Shown: positions 1 through 7,061 of the stretch, piece by piece
Numbering within the stretch: the first letter of the stretch is position 1
How the letters are laid out: the number at the start of each line of letters is the position of its first letter
Source: JBBPYR01 sp038199755
GTDB lineage: Bacteria; Chloroflexota; Ktedonobacteria; Ktedonobacterales; Ktedonobacteraceae
Reading direction: 5' to 3'
Length of the DNA stretch: 12,205 nucleotides
Assembly (NCBI GenBank): GCA_038199755.1
Contig: JBBPYR010000238.1
Coordinates: 1 to 12,205 of the forward strand
Position numbers and translations under genes: made by a program
The notes under the pieces: model-generated
Databases searched by the model: none
Told to the model about the DNA's origin: nothing
The model's input: only the letters and a program-made list of their open reading frames with translations

Positions 1-29
1 AAGACTTGAGAACAGGCGATGAACATGGG

Positions 30-58
30 GGTGGGCCGGAGTGATTGCGGCCCTCACC
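30..58 (-). terminator. Possible hairpin terminator downstream of lepB
   Basis: GGTGGGCCG (30-38) can pair with CGGCCC-T-CACC (48-58), giving nine pairs with one bulged T around a 9-nt loop. It lies 28 nt after the lepB stop on the minus strand. There is no U-tract after it, so a terminator role is only a guess. The rest of positions 1-85 holds nothing recognisable. Confidence 0.25.
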
Positions 59-85
59 AAATCTCTACCGCACAAACCCTTCTTA

Positions 86-658
86 CTATTTTACTTTGGC
101 GAAGGTGCCACTCACATCGGGCAGCAAGCCAAAGTTATTTTGACCAAAGGGCCAGTAGACAAAAGCCACGCGACCCACAATATTATCACGTGGCACCAGA
201 CCCCATTGGCGCGAATCTGAACTATCGCCACGATTATCGCCCATCACAAAATAGCTATTGGGCGTGATAATGTGCCGGGTAAATGATGGGTAAGGATTGA
301 ATACATCGTCTTTATTGATGTATGGCTCATTCAATGTCACGCCATCAACAATCACCTGCTCACCAATAACGCTTAGGATGTCGCCGGGAACCGCGACAAT
401 ACGTTTGACGTAATAGGTACGAGGATCGAGTGGATACTGAAAGACGACAATATCGCCACGAGCCGGTTCATGAAAGAGATAAGCGGCTTTATCAACCACA
501 ACAAATTCTTGGTTATGGAGCGTCGGCTCCATGCTCTGCCCATCAATACGAAAGTTTTGCAGGGCAAAGCGAATACTAAGCACCATGAGCAGAACGAGCG
601 TTATGGTTTCTAAAATGTCCCGTAACCGACTATTTTGTAGCGTAGAGCGTCTTTGCAT
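86..658 (-). CDS. lepB: Signal peptidase I
   Basis: Membrane-anchored serine protease that cleaves signal peptides from exported proteins at the outer face of the cytoplasmic membrane. The 190-residue product has one N-terminal membrane segment (about residues 15-34), then the S26 motifs in order: the catalytic serine in DGQSMEPTL (S42), the catalytic lysine in YYVKRIVAVPGD (K85) and the MGDNRGDSSDSR box (139-150). Length is typical of single-anchor Gram-positive-type enzymes. I chose the ATG at 656-658: GGGAGG lies 7 nt upstream, whereas a TTG two codons earlier would be only 1 nt from it. It appears monocistronic, with its own -10 box just upstream. Several lepB paralogues are common in Chloroflexota, so the symbol denotes the family. 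Confidence 0.96.
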   Translation of the reverse strand: MQRRSTLQNSRLRDILETITLVLLMVLSIRFALQNFRIDGQSMEPTLHNQEFVVVDKAAYLFHEPARGDIVVFQYPLDPRTYYVKRIVAVPGDILSVIGEQVIVDGVTLNEPYINKDDVFNPYPSFTRHIITPNSYFVMGDNRGDSSDSRQWGLVPRDNIVGRVAFVYWPFGQNNFGLLPDVSGTFAKVK

Positions 659-678
659 GCACAATCCTCCCTCTCTTA

Positions 679-684
679 ATTATA
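679..684 (-). promoter_or_regulatory. Candidate -10 box of lepB
   Basis: A perfect TATAAT on the minus strand, with a predicted start about 14 nt before the lepB ATG, leaving a short leader that is essentially the GGGAGG ribosome site. No good -35 hexamer is seen 16-18 nt upstream, so this rests on the -10 box and its position. Confidence 0.4.
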
Positions 685-807
685 TACGAGAGTGCGCAAG
701 GCGACCATAAGCTTCCTTGGTAGGATCAGAGCTGTTGCAATGTCCCTACGGACACGCTAATCATCATGAACTGAAACTGGGAATAGGGATCAGTCGTCGT
801 GGGCAGG
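685..807. other. Intergenic flank of the nested palindrome
   Basis: No gene is supported here. The one structured item is TGTCC-CTAC-GGACA at 741-754, a small perfect hairpin containing CCCTACGGA, the reverse complement of the repeat core found in the neighbouring element and near 9750-10110. It may be a decayed repeat remnant. Confidence 0.3.
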
Positions 808-1131
808 CAGCGAAGCGCGCTGGGTGCCCCGTAGGGGTGACATTTATGACCCCCCATACGCATCAACCTAAGCGAACGGCTCAGGTTTTTCGTAGGGGCG
901 GGGGTGGACGATGACGCGGGGATGGGACCCTCTGGGTCGCCCGTGCCTAGCGAACATTGCCTTTGCGGGCGTTTTGCCCACCCCACGGGCGCCCCAGAGG
1001 GTCCACCCCACCCATCACCGCCTCTCCCGCCCCTACGGAAACGGGGCCATCCTTTCACCCATCAATTTTTAGGCTGATGCATATGGGGCGCGATCAATCG
1101 GGCCCCTACGGGCCTACAGCGCGCTTCGCTG
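808..1131. repeat. Nested palindromic repeat, about 324 bp
   Basis: Three pairs of inverted arms are nested around one centre. The outer arms are 808-837 and 1103-1131, each holding a CAGCGAAGCGCGCTG hairpin and a CCCCTAC core. The middle arms are 850-871 and 1069-1090 (19 of 22 match). The inner arms are 891-945 and 984-1037 (about 54 nt, imperfect), enclosing a 38-nt loop with its own GGGC-GTTTT-GCCC hairpin. It fills most of the gap between lepB and the PHP gene and ends 22 nt past the PHP stop. The stretch 1086-1111 matches 10019-10044 at 25 of 26 positions, showing a repeat family. There is no transposase; it resembles a non-autonomous MITE-like or REP-like element. Short reading frames inside it look like by-products of its composition. 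Confidence 0.75.
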
Positions 1132-1153
1132 CTGCTTTTAGCTTTCGCTCAGG

Positions 1154-2038
1154 CTATTTTTCCTCGACAGGAGGAGGCAACTCGAATGAGGCAGGGGTCT
1201 TGCCACGGCGTTGTAGGGCAGCCAACTTGAGACGCTCTACCGTATCATACGGCACATAACGGCCACCGAGCGGAGTGGGATGAATGCCAGGGCCGTGGAA
1301 GTCGGTGCCACCTGTGGGAATAAGGCTGTATTCATCAGCAAGGGCAAGTAAAGCCTGTTCTTGTGCTGTGGTGTAGGGGCCATAGTAGGTTTCCAAGCCC
1401 ACCATGCCCGACTGAACGAGGTCGGGTAGCCATTCGCGTAACACATCCAGACCTGGGAGTTCAATAGGATGAGCAATAACGGGCAAGCCATTGGCGCTGT
1501 TAATCAGGCGTACGGCATCCGTTGGCGAGAGTTTGTAGCGTGGCACATACGCGGGTTTGCCAGTGCCGATATAGGTATCAAAGGCTTCGCCAATAGTAGA
1601 TACATACCCAGCTTCTAGCAGGGCTTTGGCGACATGAGGACGCCCCACGGAGCCTTGCGCGATCTGACGCACGCGCTCCCATGAAACATGCACGCCCTGT
1701 TCGTTGAGCAATTCAATCATACGCTGACCACGACGTTCACGGGCATCGCGCAGCACCTTCAAAATAGCCTGGAATGCGGGTCGTTGATATTCGATAAAAT
1801 AGCCAAGCACATGCACTTCGCCACCACCTACATCGGTGTTGATCTCAATACCCGGAATGAATTCGATGTCTAGCTGCGAGGCCGCATGGGCGGCCTCTTC
1901 GATGCCATCGGTGGTGTCATGATCGGTCAAGGCTAGCACCCGTAGGCCACTCTCTTTCGCCTTCTGCAAGAGTTCAGGCGGCTCATAGATGCCATCTGAG
2001 GCGGTAGTATGCGTGTGCAGATCAACATAATTTGCCAT
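1154..2038 (-). CDS. PHP-domain phosphoesterase, RNase AM/TrpH-like
   Basis: A 294-residue PHP-superfamily metal-dependent phosphoesterase. The metal-ligand series is complete: HTH (H8, H10), D15, DHD (D39-D41), E65, H76, H135, H190 and the late D246-x-H248, as expected for a trinuclear site. Length and motif order match the TrpH/YciV group, whose E. coli member (RNase AM) removes 5' nucleotides from short RNAs and whose relatives hydrolyse 3',5'-nucleoside bisphosphates. The start MANYVDLHTHTTASDG is preferred: an ATG eight codons upstream overlaps the rny stop codon and would add a non-conserved tail. The start lies 13 nt after the rny stop, so the two genes are probably cotranscribed, which supports a role in RNA end-processing. 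The exact substrate is inferred. The stop codon is close to the nested palindrome. Confidence 0.9.
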   Translation of the reverse strand: MANYVDLHTHTTASDGIYEPPELLQKAKESGLRVLALTDHDTTDGIEEAAHAASQLDIEFIPGIEINTDVGGGEVHVLGYFIEYQRPAFQAILKVLRDARERRGQRMIELLNEQGVHVSWERVRQIAQGSVGRPHVAKALLEAGYVSTIGEAFDTYIGTGKPAYVPRYKLSPTDAVRLINSANGLPVIAHPIELPGLDVLREWLPDLVQSGMVGLETYYGPYTTAQEQALLALADEYSLIPTGGTDFHGPGIHPTPLGGRYVPYDTVERLKLAALQRRGKTPASFELPPPVEEK

Positions 2039-2051
2039 GATAGTTCTCTTT

Positions 2052-3608
2052 CTAGCGGGCATAGTCTATCGAACGCGTTTCGCGCACAACACAGACTTTG
2101 ATTTGCCCAGGATAATCGAGGTTCTCCTCAATTTTGTGTGCAATATCGCTGGCGAGACGGCTCGCGGAAAATTCGTCAATCTCTTCTGGCTTGACGATAA
2201 TACGTATTTCACGGCCCGCCTGAATTGCGAAGGATTTCTCAACGCCTGTAAATGAGTTGGCGATGCTTTCAAGTGCTTCTAGGCGTCTAATATAGAGGTC
2301 GATAGTTTCGCGCCGTGCGCCCGGACGAGCGGCAGAAATAGCGTCCGCGGCCTGCACAATCGCAGCTTCTAATGTCTGCGGTTCCGACTCAGTAGCATGA
2401 TGTGCGACGATGGCGTGAATAATCTTTGGCGACTTGCCGAAACGTCGCGCTACCTCGCCCGCGACAATAGCATGCGGTCCCTCAACCTCCTGGTCGATGG
2501 CTTTGCCCATGTCATGTAAGAGGGCAGCAGTCTTACAGACATTGACATCGGCACCTAATTCATGCGCAATGGTGGCGGCGAGAATAGAGACCTCGACCGA
2601 GTGGGCAAGCACATTCTGCCCGTAGCTGGTACGGAAGTGCAAACGTCCCAGGATTTTGAGCAACTCAGGCTGTAAGCCGTGGACGTTGGCCTCCAGAGCG
2701 GCCCGTTCGCCCGCTTCACGCACCACTAAGTCCACTTCCTGGCGCGCTTTGGCAACCACTTCTTCGATGCGGGTAGGATGAATGCGTCCATCAAGGATAA
2801 GTTTGGTCAAGGCAATGCGTGCAACCTCACGGCGTACCGGATCAAAGCCGGAAAGCACGACGGCCTCTGGTGTGTCATCGATAATCAGATCAACGCCAGT
2901 GATGGCTTCAAGGGCACGAATATTGCGCCCCTCGCGGCCTATAATGCGCCCCTTCATCTCGTCATTGGGCAGTTGCACCACCGATACCACGGCCTCGGCC
3001 ACCTGATCGGAGGCACAGCGTTGGATGGCAAGGGTGATGATCTCACGAGCACGGGCATCGGCCTCTTCACGCGCACGCTCCTCAATTAAGCGTGAGCGTT
3101 GAGCCGCTTCTGTACGCACCTGCGTTTCAATTTGGCTCAGTAACATCTCTTGGGCCTGCATCTCGGTCATCTGTGCGATGCGTTCGAGTTCATCAAGTTG
3201 TTTTTGCTTGATGGCCTCAATCTCTTCACGCGTTTGGTCGAGGCCACGCTCTTTGGTGTTTAACTTCTTTTCACGCTGCTCCAATGCCTCAATTTTGCGC
3301 TCAAGATTCTCTTCTTTTTGCTGAAGACGCCGCTCCTGGCGTTGAATTTCACTGCGTCGTTCGGCGTTTTCGCGCTCAATGGTGGCGCGAAATTGTGCTG
3401 TCTCATAGCGCGCCTCTTGCAAAGCCTCACGTTGCTGCGTCTGCACTTCTAGCAACCGCTGCTCACTTGCTTCTTTTTCAGCACGTAATGCTTGCTCAAA
3501 ACGAACTTTATTTTGTGCCCTACCATACAAATATCCGGCAATAAGAGCAACACTAGCTCCTATGACGAGGAAAATGAGTACGAGGACGATCACGATAGGT
3601 GTGTTCAC
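2052..3608 (-). CDS. rny: Ribonuclease Y
   Basis: Membrane-anchored endoribonuclease that initiates mRNA decay, typically preferring 5'-monophosphorylated RNA. The 518-residue protein shows the full architecture: one N-terminal membrane helix (about 4-27), a long charged coiled coil rich in Glu, Arg and Gln (about 30-195), a KH RNA-binding domain with GRIIGREGRNI (220-230), and an HD domain with H336, the H365-D366 pair, H379, HAIVAHH (398-404) and D422. Length is standard for the family (about 520). The start is GTG at 3606-3608, preceded by AAAGGTAGG and followed directly by the anchor helix. It leads a two-gene unit with the PHP phosphoesterase. A candidate promoter lies about 150 nt upstream, and the ribosome site falls in a small hairpin. 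Confidence 0.97.
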   Translation of the reverse strand: MNTPIVIVLVLIFLVIGASVALIAGYLYGRAQNKVRFEQALRAEKEASEQRLLEVQTQQREALQEARYETAQFRATIERENAERRSEIQRQERRLQQKEENLERKIEALEQREKKLNTKERGLDQTREEIEAIKQKQLDELERIAQMTEMQAQEMLLSQIETQVRTEAAQRSRLIEERAREEADARAREIITLAIQRCASDQVAEAVVSVVQLPNDEMKGRIIGREGRNIRALEAITGVDLIIDDTPEAVVLSGFDPVRREVARIALTKLILDGRIHPTRIEEVVAKARQEVDLVVREAGERAALEANVHGLQPELLKILGRLHFRTSYGQNVLAHSVEVSILAATIAHELGADVNVCKTAALLHDMGKAIDQEVEGPHAIVAGEVARRFGKSPKIIHAIVAHHATESEPQTLEAAIVQAADAISAARPGARRETIDLYIRRLEALESIANSFTGVEKSFAIQAGREIRIIVKPEEIDEFSASRLASDIAHKIEENLDYPGQIKVCVVRETRSIDYAR

Positions 3609-3615
3609 GTGGCCT

Positions 3616-3635
3616 ACCTTTCAAATAGTAAAGGT
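3616..3635 (-). promoter_or_regulatory. Hairpin covering the rny ribosome-binding site
   Basis: In the rny transcript ACCTTT (3630-3635) can pair perfectly with AAAGGT (3616-3621) across an 8-nt loop. AAAGGT is part of the AAAGGTAGG Shine-Dalgarno sequence 4 nt before the GTG start, so the stem would hide it. Six base pairs make a weak structure; regulation is inferred. Confidence 0.35.
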
Positions 3636-3729
3636 GAACAGGCCTGTAAAAGGCTCGAACAAGTAAAAAGGTAAGGATAGGTACACTGATCCTGGAAATG
3701 AGATATTTCTGGATGTCAATGCTTTATGA

Positions 3730-3749
3730 AAAATGTACGAAAATGTACT
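3730..3749. repeat. Tandem 10-mer in the rny leader
   Basis: AAAATGTACG is followed immediately by AAAATGTACT. It lies just downstream of the predicted rny transcription start. One helical turn of spacing would suit a bound protein, but it may be chance in an AT-rich leader. Confidence 0.35.
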
Positions 3750-3761
3750 ATTATCAAGCAT

Positions 3762-3790
3762 ACTATATAGGAGTGGTGATAATACGTCAA
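3762..3790 (-). promoter_or_regulatory. Candidate promoter of rny
   Basis: On the minus strand TTGACG (3785-3790), a 17-bp spacer and TATAGT (3762-3767) form a good housekeeping-sigma promoter, one mismatch from consensus in each box. Transcription would start near 3755, giving a leader of about 147 nt before the GTG. The -35 box lies inside the left arm of the palindrome at 3781-3865. Confidence 0.5.
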
Positions 3791-3865
3791 GCCACTGTTA
3801 AGAGCGGCACCACAGGCAGTCTTGATCTACTTGCAGTGCCGCTTTTGGTAGTGGCTTGATGTATT
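3781..3865. repeat. Palindrome with 30-nt arms between two minus-strand genes
   Basis: Arms 3781-3810 and 3836-3865 are inverted copies with a few mismatches in the middle (TGTTAAG against TACCAAA) and a 25-nt loop. It starts about 15 nt after the mannosyltransferase stop, so on the minus strand it could end that transcript, though no clear U-tract follows. It lacks the GTAGGGG core of the other palindromes. Its left arm supplies the -35 box of the rny promoter. Confidence 0.65.
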
Positions 3866-3879
3866 ACCTGTCTATCCTC

Positions 3880-5172
3880 TCATATCGTCCAGTGCCCTGT
3901 TAAAAATTGAAAGACGAGGAAAGCCATCATGGGAAGAGCGATGAGGAGATAGGCTTGATGGAACCACGGACGCCGCCCGAAACGCGCTAACATAATAAAG
4001 CCAGCAAAGACCTCTAATACTAAACGCTGCATAGAAGGCATGGGATCGTAGGGCAAGTTGTTTGCCCCCGGCGAACCGGGGAAGAGTAAGGAGTAGATAA
4101 GGGCCATCACCCCAAACAGGATGAAGGTCCATTGATGACGCTCCAGGCGTTCTGGCCCGAATAGGGCAAGGAACAGCAGCAATGAGAAGGAACCAAGTGC
4201 CGTCAATTCGATGATATTATGGGGGACAGCGAAGGTAAAAGGGGAAAGGCGAACAATACTTTTGAGGGCAATCAAGGGGGCCACCCAGGGAAAACTCAAG
4301 TTCTGCCGCCAATGCGCCTGTGCATGGTCGAATGCTAAGGGGTCGCCGAAACGTATAGCCAACCCATAGGCGAAAACGAGCAGGCCGAGGGGGATCAACA
4401 GTGAGGGAAGTAGTCGTGTCAGTGGCCGCGCAAGCACACGCCACTGCTTGTCATGCCATGTTTGACGGAAGAGGGTGTAGTGTTGACGCGCAAATTCACA
4501 CAAGTAGATGATAAAGAGGAAGAGGCCTATCGAGCGCGTCAAGGTTGCCAAGAAACCAAAAAGGCCCGCTAGCCACCAGTGACGAGTACGTAAACAATAG
4601 AAGCAGAGTAGCATAAAGAACATAAAGAGCGATTCATTATAGGCAGCAAAGAAGAAAAACGCGGTGGGGAAAATTGCGATATAGAGGACGGCCCGTTTCG
4701 CCGTCTCGCGGTCAAATTCCATTTCGACAAAACGATAGAAGACGATTAACATACCAAATAGTGCGAGATTTGAGACAATCATGCCCGACTCTAGGATGTC
4801 ACGATGGAAGAGCTGGCTGAGGGTGCGTTCCAGCGCGGGAAAAAGGGGAAAAAAGGCCGCGTACTCTTCAGTGATATAGCCATGCAGGGCGATAGTGGCA
4901 AAACGAACTGCATCCCAATGATACCACGTGTACAGCACATCGCGGAATGCCAACTGACCAGACCAGTAGTTGGGAACAAAGAAGAGCACGCCTCCAAAGT
5001 AGGAGAGCAGCAAGAGAACAAAACGTGTCAGTAGATAGGTTGGAAGAATAGCCAGGGTTGCTTTCCACCAGGGCTGTATCGTGGCGCGCCACGTCTGCAC
5101 CTGCGTTGCGGCAGGTTGTGCCGTTGTGTCTGGCGTTGCTACGACTTGCTCTTGTATTTGCATATTAGACAT
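3880..5172 (-). CDS. PIG-V-like mannosyltransferase, multi-pass membrane protein
   Basis: A 430-residue integral membrane protein with a polar N-terminal tail of about 35 residues, then many hydrophobic segments. It matches the bacterial relatives of PIG-V (GT76; GPI mannosyltransferase 2): a WDA motif in the first extracellular loop (86-88), AAFFPLFP (105-112), PTAFFFFAAYNESLFMFF in the middle and LTRSIGLFLF further on. Such GT-C fold enzymes use polyprenyl-phosphate sugars on the outer membrane face. Bacteria lack GPI anchors, so the acceptor here is unknown and may be a surface glycan or glycolipid. Two ATGs are possible: the one used is only 2 nt from AAGGAG, while the one three codons later is 11 nt away. 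It is divergent from the NUDIX gene, with overlapping promoter candidates. Confidence 0.8.
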   Translation of the reverse strand: MSNMQIQEQVVATPDTTAQPAATQVQTWRATIQPWWKATLAILPTYLLTRFVLLLLSYFGGVLFFVPNYWSGQLAFRDVLYTWYHWDAVRFATIALHGYITEEYAAFFPLFPALERTLSQLFHRDILESGMIVSNLALFGMLIVFYRFVEMEFDRETAKRAVLYIAIFPTAFFFFAAYNESLFMFFMLLCFYCLRTRHWWLAGLFGFLATLTRSIGLFLFIIYLCEFARQHYTLFRQTWHDKQWRVLARPLTRLLPSLLIPLGLLVFAYGLAIRFGDPLAFDHAQAHWRQNLSFPWVAPLIALKSIVRLSPFTFAVPHNIIELTALGSFSLLLFLALFGPERLERHQWTFILFGVMALIYSLLFPGSPGANNLPYDPMPSMQRLVLEVFAGFIMLARFGRRPWFHQAYLLIALPMMAFLVFQFLTGHWTI

Positions 5173-5200
5173 TGCTCCTTCAGTAGGGATGTCCCTCCTG

Positions 5201-5230
5201 TTGACGATACGGATTATATTCTTCTATAGA
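5201..5230 (+). promoter_or_regulatory. Candidate promoter of the NUDIX gene
   Basis: TTGACG (5201-5206), an 18-bp spacer and TATAGA (5225-5230) form a plausible housekeeping promoter, leaving a leader of about 68 nt. The spacer contains the oppositely oriented TATAAT of the divergent mannosyltransferase gene. Confidence 0.4.
5213..5218 (-). promoter_or_regulatory. Candidate -10 box of the mannosyltransferase gene
   Basis: Perfect TATAAT on the minus strand, about 40 nt upstream of the gene start. No convincing -35 hexamer is present. It overlaps the plus-strand promoter candidate, so the two would compete for polymerase. Confidence 0.35.
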
Positions 5231-5304
5231 GATGTACGAATACACGTCATAAGTATAACGAAAAATGGGTATATTGTCACCTGGAAAAAAAGATTGGATA
5301 CAGC

Positions 5305-5760
5305 ATGACACAGGATACCAACTCATTACGGCCAACGCATGTAGTGACCTGTTTTCTACAGCGTTCTGATGAAAAGAACGTACGTGTGCTTATTGTTCAA
5401 CGTAGTCAGCGTGTGGGAAGCTACAATGCTCGCTGGGGAGGGATCAGTGGTTTTGTCGAGCCCAATGTAACGCCTGACGAGCAAGCGTACACCGAGATGC
5501 GCGAGGAGACAGGATTACAGCGCGAGCAAGTCCGTATGCTGAGACGCGGCACCGTCGTCGAGCATCAGGACGCTGCTCTTCAGCGTCACTTTTATGTTCA
5601 CCCTTTTCTGTTCGAGGTGCTTACACCGGAGGCCATTCAGACTGATTGGGAGGCTGTGGCGTTGCGCTGGATTACGCCAGACGAAATACAGGGTTATGAA
5701 ACCGTGCCAAAGCTGTGGGAAGCATATCAGTCCGCGCTACAGGGTGAAGAGGTTCAATGA
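5305..5760 (+). CDS. NUDIX hydrolase with a degenerate box
   Basis: A 151-residue single-domain NUDIX protein. It would hydrolyse a nucleoside diphosphate linked to another moiety, but the substrate cannot be read from sequence. The NUDIX box lies at 49-71: the glycine, the catalytic EMREETGL block (E64, E67, E68) and the following hydrophobic residue are present. The usual Glu at box position 7 is Val55 and the usual Arg at position 15 is Thr63. A WGGISGFVE lead-in resembles an archaeal and Chloroflexota subgroup. The start has only a weak ribosome site (GGATA), but no better in-frame start exists. The TGA stop is the first codon of a palindrome, and the gene converges on the thiolase. Confidence 0.85.
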   Translation: MTQDTNSLRPTHVVTCFLQRSDEKNVRVLIVQRSQRVGSYNARWGGISGFVEPNVTPDEQAYTEMREETGLQREQVRMLRRGTVVEHQDAALQRHFYVHPFLFEVLTPEAIQTDWEAVALRWITPDEIQGYETVPKLWEAYQSALQGEEVQ

Positions 5761-5851
5761 TGGTGTAGGGGTGACATTCATGACGCCCGCGTTGGCATGC
5801 GATTCGTCTGCCAACGCAACGGGCGTCATGAATGTCACCCCTACACCATCA
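5758..5851. repeat. Near-perfect palindrome holding both stop codons of convergent genes
   Basis: The first 32 nt (5758-5789) are an exact inverted copy of 5820-5851. A further 8 bp (5790-5797 with 5809-5816) pair after a 3-nt bulge, leaving an 11-nt loop. Both ends begin with TGA, which is the NUDIX stop on the plus strand and the thiolase stop on the minus strand. The arm contains GTAGGGGTGACATT, which is shared (22 of 24 over a longer stretch) with 831-854 in the nested palindrome. It probably acts as a bidirectional terminator, although neither side has a U-tract. Confidence 0.85.
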
Positions 5852-7045
5852 CATTCGTTCGATAATGGTGGCAATGCCTTGGCCGACACCAATGCACATG
5901 GTTGCCAGGCCATAACGTCCATTGCGCCGTTCTAGTTCGTTGAGGAGGGTGGTGACGATACGTGCGCCACTGGCACCGAGTGGATGGCCGAGGGCGATGG
6001 CACCACCATTGACATTCAGGCGTTCCATAGGGATAGCGAGTTCACGCGCACATTGCAGTGCCTGGGCCGCGAACGCCTCGTTTAATTCGATCAGGTCCAT
6101 ATCTTTGATGCTCAGACCTGCTCGCTGTAGCACTTTACGCGAGGCATAGATGGGGCCAAGCCCCATATAGGCAGGATCGACCCCTGCAACCGCTGAGGTC
6201 ACGATGCGAGCACGCGGACGCAGGCCAAGCCGCTGTGCGTGGCTCAGGCTCATCATAACCAGGGCGGCTGCTCCGTCGTTGATGCCAGCTGAGTTGCCAG
6301 CGGTGACGGTGCCATCCTTGCGGAACACGGTTTTGAGAGTAGCTAGCTTTGCTAGTGAGGTATCGGTGCGAGGATGTTCGTCAAGCGCGACCACGAGGGA
6401 TTCGCCCTTTTTCTGTGGTAGGCTCACTGGAATGATTTCGGCGGCAAAGCGACCCGATTGCTGGGCGGCAACCGCGTTTTGATGGCTGCGCAAGGCAAAG
6501 GCATCCTGATCTTCGCGGCTGACCTGATAGCGTTCGGCAACGTTCTCCGCCGTTTCGCCCATGCTATAAGGGTGATAGATGGTTGCGAGCTTGGAATTAA
6601 TAAAACGCCAGCCGAGGGTGGTATCTTCCAGCTTCATGTTGCGGGCAAACGGACTATCCGACTTACCAAGGACGAAGGGAGCACGCGTCATGCTTTCTAC
6701 GCCACCAGCGATAAAGGTATCACCAGTGCCCGTCTGGATGGCCTGGGCGGCGCTGTTGATGGCCTGGAGGCCAGAACCACATAGGCGATTGACCGTCTGA
6801 CCAGCCACCTCTACGGGTAGGCCAGCGAGGAGCAGGGCCATACGCGCCACGTTGCGGTTATCCTCACCAGCCTGGTTCGCGCAGCCAAGAATGACATCTT
6901 CTACACTACTGGGATCGATAGTTGCGCGACGAACGGCCTCACCGATGACGAGGGCGGCCAGGTCGTCGGGGCGTGCATCTTTGAGCACCCCACCATAGCG
7001 TCCAATCGGGGTGCGGACCGCTGAGACGATAACCGCGTCTTCCAT
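5849..7045 (-). CDS. Acetyl-CoA acyltransferase (thiolase), 3-oxoadipyl-CoA-thiolase-like
   Basis: A 398-residue cytoplasmic thiolase that splits a 3-oxoacyl-CoA with CoA into acetyl-CoA and a shortened acyl-CoA. The catalytic set is intact: nucleophile C89 in NRLCGSG, N322-E323-A-F, H354 in GGAIALGHPLGASG and C384 in CIGVGQG. The GCANQAGEDNRNVARMA stretch (54-70) is characteristic of the PcaF/PaaJ 3-oxoadipyl-CoA group, but close acetyl-CoA acyltransferases of fatty-acid oxidation can share it, so the chain specificity is open. The start has AAGGAG 5 nt upstream and lies 16 nt after the enoyl-CoA hydratase stop, showing an operon. The TGA stop is the edge of a palindrome. Confidence 0.93.
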   Translation of the reverse strand: MEDAVIVSAVRTPIGRYGGVLKDARPDDLAALVIGEAVRRATIDPSSVEDVILGCANQAGEDNRNVARMALLLAGLPVEVAGQTVNRLCGSGLQAINSAAQAIQTGTGDTFIAGGVESMTRAPFVLGKSDSPFARNMKLEDTTLGWRFINSKLATIYHPYSMGETAENVAERYQVSREDQDAFALRSHQNAVAAQQSGRFAAEIIPVSLPQKKGESLVVALDEHPRTDTSLAKLATLKTVFRKDGTVTAGNSAGINDGAAALVMMSLSHAQRLGLRPRARIVTSAVAGVDPAYMGLGPIYASRKVLQRAGLSIKDMDLIELNEAFAAQALQCARELAIPMERLNVNGGAIALGHPLGASGARIVTTLLNELERRNGRYGLATMCIGVGQGIATIIERM

Positions 7046-7061
7046 GATTGCTCCTTTTCAG

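Noticed and set aside
656..664. TTG start for lepB two codons upstream
   Set aside because: It is 1 nt from the GGGAGG ribosome site, while the ATG at 656-658 has a 7-nt spacing.
726..1259. Open frames of 100-110 codons on both strands inside the nested palindrome
   Set aside because: They follow the palindrome's symmetry and GC-rich composition, have no ribosome sites and show no recognisable protein features.
1369..1382. GTAGGGGCC inside the PHP gene as another repeat copy
   Set aside because: It encodes an ordinary in-frame segment of the protein (YYGPYTT) and has no inverted partner; the match is short enough to be chance.
2039..2062. Upstream ATG for the PHP gene overlapping the rny stop
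   Set aside because: The extra residues precede the family's usual first residues, and the ATG at 2036-2038 gives the normal length.
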